35,813 nucleotides of DNA from assembly GCF_028282265.1 (NCBI RefSeq), contig NZ_JANQIH010000165.1:1-35813 (forward strand), in the 5' to 3' direction. Position 1 is the first letter of the stretch. Each line of letters starts with the position of its first letter. The translations under genes were made by a program, and so were the position numbers. This document shows positions 25,721 through 32,413 of the stretch, one piece after another. The DNA is from Allomuricauda sp. Its GTDB lineage: Bacteria > Bacteroidota > Bacteroidia > Flavobacteriales > Flavobacteriaceae. The notes under the pieces are model-generated. The model was not told where the DNA came from. It made no database searches and worked only from the letters and a program-made list of their open reading frames with translations.

Positions 25721-26055
25721 TTTCAGGAGCTAACTCAGCGAAAAAAATGGAGTAGACCAGTAGTGTACAATGCCATACGCGAAGTGGACAAAAAAATAAT
25801 CTTCTTAAATTTTGGGAAACATTAGGTAGACAAAGACTTACAAATATTTGATGGACAGGTTTTTACAAAACACAAAAACTTATCATGAAAAACGAATCAA
25901 CGCAAGATAAAAGGGGCCGTATTATTAGACGGATTTAAAATATCATTCTAGTCTTATGAATTGTTCCTTAAACGAATTAACCTCTCTTCATAAATTCTAG
26001 GTTGGATTTGCCGATCCGAAAAAAATACTACAAGAGCCCCTCGTACTTTACTTTG

Positions 26056-27219
26056 TTAGCTTTTGTTCTTTAGAACAGACTTTACGGTCCGGAAACCAAG
26101 ATGCTCTTGAGAGGAGTCCAATGTGTTCCCCATTCGGGCTGAAACACGATAGCTGGCACAATAGTTTTCATTGCAAAGAAATGACCCTCCCTTAATTACT
26201 TTTTCCTTAACATATGGATTATTAGGGTTATGGGAATCTTTGGCACCTTTTGGATTAATGACATAATTCTTTGTTTCTGCGATTTTCCTGTAATAGGAAA
26301 CATTGTACCAATCTTGGGTCCACTCCCAAACGTTTCCGACCATGTCATACAATCCATAACCATTGGATGGGTAGGAGGCTACGGGTGCCTTGTTTGAAAA
26401 TCCATCCTTCGCATTGTTCTTTATCGGAAAAGTGCCTGTCCAAGTATTTGTAAATCGGAACAAATCGGTCTTATCATTGCCCCACGGAAATCTGGAATCC
26501 TTGGTTCCTCCACGTGCCGCATATTCCCATTCTGCTTCTGTAGGAAGTCTAGAGCCCGTCCAATTACAATACGCCAAGGCATCTTCATAGGCAATATGAA
26601 CCACGGGATGATCCGCTTTGCCAATCAAATCACTATCAGGACCTAATGGTTGTTTCCAATTTGCTCTAATTTTCCATTGCCACCACTGCGTAAAATCGCT
26701 GAGATTTTGTACATCATGTTGTGGGGTTTTAAAAATCAAGGAGCCAGGTTGAAGAATTGAATCAGGAGGTTTTGGAGTGTCGGGAGGCAATTGCACTTTC
26801 ATTTGTACCCAATCAATTTCCCTTTCTGCCACCGTAACATACCCTGTTGCTTGCACAAACTTTTCAAATTGGGCATTGGTAACTTCGGTACTATCCATGA
26901 AAAAACCATCAACCCAGACCGTGTGGTTGGGTTTTTCGTGTGACATAGCCAAGGAGTCCGAATTAACAGCTCCCATGGTGAAGGAACCTCCAGGAATCCA
27001 AACCATTCCCTCAGGAGTTTTGACATCTTTTGGTTTTTCAACCAGAACTTCAATATTGCTTTCTGTTGATTGGGAAGTTTGTGCATCTGGCTTACCCTTT
27101 TGACTCTTTTCGATACAATAGCTCAAGGTCAAAACTAGGAAGACCCAAATGAAGAATCTTGAGACCCTCGTCCAATAAAGGATTCTCGATGGATTCAAAA
27201 AAACACGTTTTAAGTACAT
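26056..27219 (-). CDS. Formylglycine-generating enzyme (sulfatase-modifying factor), lipoprotein-type
   Basis: 387 aa. The fold begins at about residue 70 with MVWIPGGSFTMGA, then DGFFMDSTEVTNAQFEKFV, the RLPTEAEWEYAARGG and YDMVGNVWEWTQDWY motifs of the FGE-sulfatase family. The C-terminal active site is intact: GGSFLCNENYCASYR with Cys349 and Cys354, five residues apart as in human FGE (Cys336/Cys341), then R.GNTLDSSQEHLGFR. Such enzymes bind copper and use O2 to oxidise the sulfatase CxPxR cysteine to formylglycine. The N-terminus has a hydrophobic stretch ending LSYC, consistent with a lipoprotein signal, so the enzyme may work outside the cytoplasmic membrane. Its ATG overlaps the stop of the preceding sulfatase by one base (TAATG), implying translational coupling. 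Confidence 0.93.
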   Translation of the reverse strand: MYLKRVFLNPSRILYWTRVSRFFIWVFLVLTLSYCIEKSQKGKPDAQTSQSTESNIEVLVEKPKDVKTPEGMVWIPGGSFTMGAVNSDSLAMSHEKPNHTVWVDGFFMDSTEVTNAQFEKFVQATGYVTVAEREIDWVQMKVQLPPDTPKPPDSILQPGSLIFKTPQHDVQNLSDFTQWWQWKIRANWKQPLGPDSDLIGKADHPVVHIAYEDALAYCNWTGSRLPTEAEWEYAARGGTKDSRFPWGNDKTDLFRFTNTWTGTFPIKNNAKDGFSNKAPVASYPSNGYGLYDMVGNVWEWTQDWYNVSYYRKIAETKNYVINPKGAKDSHNPNNPYVKEKVIKGGSFLCNENYCASYRVSARMGNTLDSSQEHLGFRTVKSVLKNKS

Positions 27220-28604
27220 TATTCTTTTTTGCCTTTGAGATATTCAAAATGACTGTTGTCCTTTCCGGTGGTAACGATTAAAGATTCTGGTAAGGGCCCT
27301 AGTTGTTGATAAGCCTGTTCCATTTTTGAAAACAATTCCCTCGTAAAGGATTTTTTTTCCAGATAGAGATTTTTGGTTTCACCGGGGTCTTTTCTTAAAT
27401 CGAACAAAAGCGTATCATGGGCGGCAACGGCTTTTTGCCATGGACTTCCCCTAGTCCCCCTATACGGCTTTTTAATTTTCCACATGCCTTTACGGAATCC
27501 CTGGAGTCGACTTCCATCTAAAAAAAGAAAAGCATCCCCTTCACGTTTCCCATGTTGAAACAGGACCTTTGAGATATCCGAACCATCAATTGGTCTATCA
27601 TCGGGAAGACTAATGCCTAAAAGATGGGCGAATGTGGGAAACCAATCCATTTGCGTGGCCAAACCGCTATATACAGTTCTAGGCTTTATCCTTTTCTTCC
27701 ACATGGCCACCGTTGGAACACGCATTCCCCCTTCAAAGGTAAACTGCTTTCCTTCCTTGAGTATTCCAGCGCTACCTCCGTGCTCTTCCATTACCAACCA
27801 AGGCCCATTATCACTTGAAAAAATAACCAAGGTATTCTCAAGAAGTCCAAATGATTCCAGTTTGGTCAAGATACTTCCCACGCTCCAGTCCAATTCCTCA
27901 ATAACATCCCCGTACAACCCTCTTTGAGACTTATTTCTAAAGTCTTTGGATGCATGAATCGGAACATGGGGCATATTATGGGCTACATATAAAAAGAAAG
28001 GGCTGTTCTTGTTTTTCTCTATAAAATTCAACGCCTCCCTGGTATAGGTCTTGGTAGTTTCCCTTTGATCTACGTAATAATCTACCACTTTATTACCTCT
28101 CATATAGACCACACTAGACATGTCATTGCTATAGGGAATCCCAAAATAATAGTCGAAACCTTGTTGTAACGGTAAAAACTTTTCTCGATGGCCCAAGTGC
28201 CATTTGCCGATAATCCCGGTGCTATAATCTTTTTCTTTTAGCAGTTCGGCCATTGTGATCTCACTTTGGGGCATACCCGTAAAACTCTCTGGAAAGAAAA
28301 CATTGTTTATACCCATTCGTTGAGGATACCTTCCGGTCAACAATGCTGCCCTTGAAGGGCTACAAACCGAGGAAGCGGAATAGAAGTCGGTAAACTTGAT
28401 TCCTTCTTTGGCTAGGCGGTCAATGTTGGGTGTTTTGATATCGGTGGCCCCAAAACAACCCAAATCACCATATCCCAAATCGTCTGCGAAAATGAAAACT
28501 ATATTGGGAAACGAATCTTTCCGCTGTGCCGATAGATTTACTTGACAGAACACCACAATTAAAATGCTCAAAACGATTTTGTCAATTCTAGGAAATGAAG
28601 TCAT
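27219..28604 (-). CDS. Family S1 sulfatase (formylglycine type)
   Basis: 461 aa with an N-terminal signal peptide (about 1-26, ending NLSAQ). Metal-site acids are in FIFADDLGYGD (Asp41, Asp42). The modification motif is CSPSRAALLTGR (Cys81 to Arg85), the canonical CxPSR needed for conversion to formylglycine. GKWHLGH and SSDNGPW supply further active-site Lys, His, Asp and Asn residues. The C-terminus has the usual small second domain (LFDLRKDPGETKNLY). It removes a sulfate ester from a glycan; the sugar and position cannot be read. It starts 10 bp after the other sulfatase and is followed without a gap by its maturase. Confidence 0.95.
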   Translation of the reverse strand: MTSFPRIDKIVLSILIVVFCQVNLSAQRKDSFPNIVFIFADDLGYGDLGCFGATDIKTPNIDRLAKEGIKFTDFYSASSVCSPSRAALLTGRYPQRMGINNVFFPESFTGMPQSEITMAELLKEKDYSTGIIGKWHLGHREKFLPLQQGFDYYFGIPYSNDMSSVVYMRGNKVVDYYVDQRETTKTYTREALNFIEKNKNSPFFLYVAHNMPHVPIHASKDFRNKSQRGLYGDVIEELDWSVGSILTKLESFGLLENTLVIFSSDNGPWLVMEEHGGSAGILKEGKQFTFEGGMRVPTVAMWKKRIKPRTVYSGLATQMDWFPTFAHLLGISLPDDRPIDGSDISKVLFQHGKREGDAFLFLDGSRLQGFRKGMWKIKKPYRGTRGSPWQKAVAAHDTLLFDLRKDPGETKNLYLEKKSFTRELFSKMEQAYQQLGPLPESLIVTTGKDNSHFEYLKGKKE

Positions 28605-28614
28605 GATTACAAAT

Positions 28615-30345
28615 TCAATTGTTGTCAGATCTCACTAAATCGCTGGGTTTGTATCCAATGCGATGGGCCCGGGCCACGAGTAACTTATTAGATTTGATTT
28701 CTAAGGGCGAAGTGTATACTTGCCAAAAATCTTGCGGTTCTTCTCCTGGAGAAAGCCATTGATAACCGATTGAGGCACCTAGGGTCGGAGATTCAAGCTG
28801 AAATGAGTTGCCCTTTTTGGTAAAGCTTGGAGCAACTGTTTTCGGTCGGGCCCAATAGTTGCCCACTTTTTCAATGTGTTCCGCTTCGGGTATAAGGCCT
28901 TTATCTTTGGTATCGCTTATCCAACCGTCAAGCGCACTCCTTAGTTCCTGAAGTTTGCTGGCAAGGAGTGGGTCATTAGCCAAATTGTGTAGCTCGTCGG
29001 GGTCGTTCCAAGTATCAAAAAGCTCCTCAGGGTCCTTTTTTTGTCTAAACCAGAGAAGCTGCTTCGGGTCAAGGCTGTCATTTTTGCGTAAACGTAATAA
29101 TTCCTGCATAATGTCCATTTCCTCCCTAAACTTTATGGGAAGGTAATAAGACTGGTTGGGCAGAAAGTTTCGAATGTATTTATAGCGCATATCCCTAACT
29201 GCCCTAATCCTATCATGTTGACGGTCAAAACGGTCTGCCGCGGCGTAGATATATTTTCTTGAAGACTTATCTTGGTATTGACCCATCCAGGCTCTGCCAT
29301 CCATATATTCCGGATTGGGAAGCCCTGCTAATGATAACAATGTGGGCTTAAAGTCAACAAAACTTAAGAGTTGATTATCGCTTTGGCCTGCCAACTGTCG
29401 ATTTGGAAAGCGAATGATCATGGGAACCTTAATTCCGGAATCATAGATGGTGCGTTTTGACCTGGGGAGAGGTCCGCCGTGATCGGTGTACCAAAAGACA
29501 ATGGTTTTTTCCAAGAGACCTTCATCCTCCAATTCGTTTAAGAGTACTCCCATTTGATGGTCCATTTCCTTGATGTTGGAATACATTCTACGAATATCTT
29601 TTTGGGCAAGAGACGTTTTGGGCCAATACGGTTTAATGGGAACATCCAAAAAGTTGTCCACCCAAAGAGAATCATTCGTCTTGGTCCATATTCTGGATTC
29701 ATGAGTCACCATTAAGTTGAAGATGGCGAAGAACGGTTGGTTGTTGGCACGATTTTTCCAATGCGCCTCCCAACTACTTTCATCCCATGCCGTCAATTCA
29801 CACCTGAATTGATAATCTTCTTTGCGATTGTTGGTACAGTAATAACCGGCGCGTCGGAGATAATCGCTGTGCATATGCACTCCTGCTGGAGGTTTTGCCT
29901 CGTATACCGGATTGTACTTTTCATGATGATTTAACAGTGCTTCATCCTTAGTCTTAAAACTGAACCATGGCCCAGTACGCATGTGCATGGCCCCAATGCG
30001 TGTTGGATACATGCCTGTGGCTATGGCGGCGCGGCTTGGTGCACAGACACCGGCAGGGCTATATACGTTGGTATAGGTAACCCCTTCTTTCGCCAATCTG
30101 CTAAGGTTAGGAGTTGCCACGGTGGAGTCTCCATACATGGGTAAAAAGGGGCTTAAATCCTCTGCAACGATCCAAACAATATTGGGCTGTGCAGGAAGAT
30201 TCAAACTTGAATAATCAACAGGTTGGTTTGTCTTCTGTTGCGCTTCTGCATGAAGGGAGAGGAGCACATATAACAAAGTAGTCAACGGTTTTAGAATGTC
30301 ATTCCGCAAATAGTATTTTGCTCCGTTTTGATATGCCGTTTTCAT
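28615..30345 (-). CDS. Family S1 sulfatase, second type (S1_8-like)
   Basis: 576 aa from the ATG at 30345. The in-frame TTG at 30357 adds only four residues. The signal peptide spans about residues 15-36, ending HAEAQ. The formylglycine motif is CAPSRAAIATGMYP (Cys101 to Arg105); the first metal pair is Glu-Asp in IVAEDLSP rather than Asp-Asp, and the second metal segment is YTDHGGPLPRSK rather than SSDNG. This ED/DHGG pattern is the type seen in N-sulfoglucosamine sulfohydrolase-like sulfatases (S1_8), by my reading. The start overlaps the GH43 gene by 47 bp, so the two are transcribed together. Both sulfatases carry the same Cys motif that the FGE downstream would modify. Confidence 0.92.
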   Translation of the reverse strand: MKTAYQNGAKYYLRNDILKPLTTLLYVLLSLHAEAQQKTNQPVDYSSLNLPAQPNIVWIVAEDLSPFLPMYGDSTVATPNLSRLAKEGVTYTNVYSPAGVCAPSRAAIATGMYPTRIGAMHMRTGPWFSFKTKDEALLNHHEKYNPVYEAKPPAGVHMHSDYLRRAGYYCTNNRKEDYQFRCELTAWDESSWEAHWKNRANNQPFFAIFNLMVTHESRIWTKTNDSLWVDNFLDVPIKPYWPKTSLAQKDIRRMYSNIKEMDHQMGVLLNELEDEGLLEKTIVFWYTDHGGPLPRSKRTIYDSGIKVPMIIRFPNRQLAGQSDNQLLSFVDFKPTLLSLAGLPNPEYMDGRAWMGQYQDKSSRKYIYAAADRFDRQHDRIRAVRDMRYKYIRNFLPNQSYYLPIKFREEMDIMQELLRLRKNDSLDPKQLLWFRQKKDPEELFDTWNDPDELHNLANDPLLASKLQELRSALDGWISDTKDKGLIPEAEHIEKVGNYWARPKTVAPSFTKKGNSFQLESPTLGASIGYQWLSPGEEPQDFWQVYTSPLEIKSNKLLVARAHRIGYKPSDLVRSDNN

Positions 30346-32122
30346 TAAAAGCTTCAACTTGAAAATAATACTTTTGTTCTATGTTAAGTGCACGTAGCTC
30401 ATAGTTGGGCGAATCGTATATATGGGCTGAGAGATTTAGTTTTTCTGGATGGATTCCCCAGTAAATACCATAGCCTGTAGCAGCCTTTACAGCATCCCAT
30501 GTGAGATCGGCGTTTCTTTTATCTTGCTGTCGTGCAACCTCAAAATTCTTAGGGCTTCGAGGTGGCCTTCCCCTTCCCTTTCCAAAAACTCTTAATTCTG
30601 AGATAGCGAGATACTCGTTGGTACAATATACATGTTCATATTTGATATACCGAGCAATTTCAGGACTTTTCAATTCAATATAGGCGTGGGGCATATCGCG
30701 CTCATTTCTGGAGTAATCTGCTATGGTTTTCCAGCTTTTTCCATCAAGGGAGGATTTGATTCTGAACTGCTGTCGTAAAGTGTCGGGTCGTCCAAAAATA
30801 GTACTCTTATAATCCTGAAAGTTAATCTGAACCGCTCTTACTTCACTGGTATTTTCTAAATCGATTTCCACATAGATGGAATCGTTGTTCGTTTGGGAAA
30901 CCCAATACGACCGAATCTCTTCGTCATTGATTCTTTTGATTCCAAAATCAGTGATTTGCTGCTGCATATAACCTTGGTCACTTTCATCGACTACATTTGG
31001 GGAGCCTTCCACTAGTGGCGAATTGGTCTTTACAGGTTTGTGATAGGACAGCAGCATCCATCCTGTGAAGCGGTTTTTATGATTGTCCACCTCGGTATCC
31101 GGTAAGTAGTGCGGATAGTCACCATAGGCCGTATTTACATACATTTGACCATTATCGGGTTCAAAACCTGCAGGATACATTCCAAGTCTCCGCTCAAACT
31201 TATAATTTACCGAAATGGCCATCGTGGCAAAATGCCAATAGTTCCCATGGTTATCCTTTACAGTACTTCCATGGCCGGAGCCTTTCAAGAAACCACCAGG
31301 TTTATAGGAAATGGGATTGTAAGGAGCATACTCGAAGGGTCCAAGCGGGTTTTTACTTGTATAAACACCATCCGCATACACGTTCCACTGTGTTCCCGGG
31401 GCACCATATTCCAAATAATAAGTATCGTTGTGTTTCATCATCCACGGGCCTTCTATAAAAGGTTTTAAATCTGAGCGATGATCCTGGCCAAAGCGTTCCC
31501 AGCCATGCTTTTCTGGTTGAAGGTTAAAAAAGTCCGTTTGCTCTCCCATTGGGATGTAAAAATTGTTGTCATCCAATTCTACGCCTCTAATGGGCCACTT
31601 GTTTGAGGATTCTTCAAATAGGTAAACCTTACCGTCATCATCCACAAAAAGATTGGGATCTTGTACGCCTCCAGGTACATTGATTACTGCAAAATTGGTT
31701 TTCCAATCTCCCAGTTCAGGACTATCAGTTTCTATTACGGCGCCACGACCCGAAGGGTCTCCCATGAGTATGATCTTGTCATCCTTTACTGCTGCAGCTG
31801 GGGCATTGCTGCCGTTAAAGTACCAACTCTGTGGTCTTATAAAGGTCCAATTGCTCATATCGTCCGAACTCCAATAACCATGCGAACGGGTAACGAACAT
31901 ATAGTACTTGCCCTTAAAATTTACAACCGCGGGGTCAGCACCAGAGCGATAGGACACGTTGTTCTTAGCTCTATAATGTGACATGTATGAATAATCAATA
32001 TCAATGGGATTGCAGTACGTACGGTATTTTTTTATTGGCTTTTCATCTTGGGAAAATGTATTGAAAACCGTCAATAAAAAAACACAAAGTGTTGTTGAAA
32101 TTACAAAAGAACTTTTTATCAA
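30299..32122 (-). CDS. GH43-like glycoside hydrolase with F5/8 type C and fibronectin type III domains
   Basis: 607 aa. No ATG is available near the signal peptide; TTG at 32122 begins MIKSSFVISTTLCVFLLTVF, so I take TTG as the start. A five-bladed-propeller catalytic domain (about 35-350) has the three GH43-type acids: Asp63 in SGADPAVV (base), Asp155 in GGVQDPNLF (pKa modulator) and Glu224 in IEGPWMMK (acid), plus His284 in GSGHGSTV. Residues about 385-515 look like an F5/8 type C (discoidin) carbohydrate-binding module ending YLAISELRVFG, and residues 520-605 form a fibronectin type III domain. GH43 enzymes mostly cleave arabinosides or xylosides, and distant members cleave galactosides. 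With two sulfatases alongside, the substrate is probably a sulfated algal polysaccharide. First gene of the four-gene operon. Confidence 0.88.
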   Translation of the reverse strand: MIKSSFVISTTLCVFLLTVFNTFSQDEKPIKKYRTYCNPIDIDYSYMSHYRAKNNVSYRSGADPAVVNFKGKYYMFVTRSHGYWSSDDMSNWTFIRPQSWYFNGSNAPAAAVKDDKIILMGDPSGRGAVIETDSPELGDWKTNFAVINVPGGVQDPNLFVDDDGKVYLFEESSNKWPIRGVELDDNNFYIPMGEQTDFFNLQPEKHGWERFGQDHRSDLKPFIEGPWMMKHNDTYYLEYGAPGTQWNVYADGVYTSKNPLGPFEYAPYNPISYKPGGFLKGSGHGSTVKDNHGNYWHFATMAISVNYKFERRLGMYPAGFEPDNGQMYVNTAYGDYPHYLPDTEVDNHKNRFTGWMLLSYHKPVKTNSPLVEGSPNVVDESDQGYMQQQITDFGIKRINDEEIRSYWVSQTNNDSIYVEIDLENTSEVRAVQINFQDYKSTIFGRPDTLRQQFRIKSSLDGKSWKTIADYSRNERDMPHAYIELKSPEIARYIKYEHVYCTNEYLAISELRVFGKGRGRPPRSPKNFEVARQQDKRNADLTWDAVKAATGYGIYWGIHPEKLNLSAHIYDSPNYELRALNIEQKYYFQVEAFNENGISKRSKILFAE

Positions 32123-32150
32123 ATCGAGAGTTTTGAAGTTTAGGTCAATA

Positions 32151-32158
32151 TCAAGATA
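32151..32158 (-). promoter_or_regulatory. -7 box of the GH43-sulfatase-FGE operon
   Basis: On the minus strand TATCTTGA resembles TAnnTTTG. It begins 31 bp after the tandem-repeat operator ends and 28 bp before the TTG start. There is no good -33 element, as expected for an activated promoter. Confidence 0.5.
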
Positions 32159-32189
32159 GAAAATATGGATTAGCGAAAAAGGGGGTCAA

Positions 32190-32207
32190 ATACATATTAA
32201 ATACATC
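32190..32207 (-). promoter_or_regulatory. Tandem-repeat operator S1 (GH43 operon)
   Basis: The minus strand reads GATGTAT TTAA TATGTAT, two near-identical 7-mers with an 11-bp period. It belongs to a set of four copies of the same pattern found only around this locus. It lies 67 bp upstream of the hydrolase start codon. Confidence 0.6.
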
Positions 32208-32279
32208 ACTCAAAAAGCATTGAAGCAAAAAGGGTTGTATCGTGCTTTTTATGAATGCTTTGTTATGATTCACAATACT

Positions 32280-32297
32280 GATGTAGTAATGATGTAG
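32280..32297 (+). promoter_or_regulatory. Tandem-repeat operator S2 (regulator gene)
   Basis: GATGTAG TAAT GATGTAG is the most perfect copy: the two 7-mers are identical with an 11-bp period. It is oriented toward the regulator gene and ends 29 bp before that gene's -7 box, which suggests autoregulation. Confidence 0.65.
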
Positions 32298-32301
32298 AAA
32301 A

Positions 32302-32316
32302 ACCTGCTTTGCAGGT
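32302..32316. promoter_or_regulatory. Palindrome between operator S2 and the regulator -7 box
   Basis: ACCTGC-TTT-GCAGGT is a perfect 6-bp inverted repeat with a 3-base centre. It is not followed by T residues, so it is not a terminator. It occupies the -33 region of the regulator promoter and could bind a second factor, or be accidental. Confidence 0.3.
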
Positions 32317-32326
32317 GTTGATGAAC

Positions 32327-32335
32327 TATCTTTTG
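32327..32335 (+). promoter_or_regulatory. -7 box of the regulator gene
   Basis: TATCTTTTG is a close match to TAnnTTTG with one extra T. It lies 29 bp after operator S2 and implies a leader of about 75 bases before the ATG at 32414. Confidence 0.45.
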
Positions 32336-32413
32336 AGTTTTTCAATACCTAGTTTTGTATATTGATTTAAGGTTAACCTAAGGTTTTCTAAAACTTAAGC
32401 AATATTTGTTTAG

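Larger units (their letters stand above)
25456..26055. other. 600-bp intergenic region: symporter leader and end of the sulfatase operon
   Basis: It separates the FGE stop from the symporter start. The left half holds a candidate promoter and a small basic ORF. The right half (about 25730-26055) is AT-rich and without a supported gene; an ATG-initiated frame at 25885-25938 has only 17 codons. I saw no convincing terminator for the FGE operon. Confidence 0.5.
32123..32413. promoter_or_regulatory. Divergent control region between the GH43 operon and the regulator gene
   Basis: This 291-bp region holds, from left to right: the GH43 -7 box (32151-32158), a tandem-repeat operator on the minus strand (32190-32207), a second on the plus strand (32280-32297), a short palindrome ACCTGC-TTT-GCAGGT (32302-32316), the regulator -7 box (32327-32335) and a second palindrome AGGTTAACCT (32370-32379). 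The details are in separate entries. The arrangement is consistent with coordinated, activator-dependent expression in both directions. Confidence 0.55.

Noticed and set aside
25885-25938. 17-codon ATG frame in the symporter/FGE spacer
   Set aside because: Too short, with no promoter or domain; expected by chance in AT-rich DNA.
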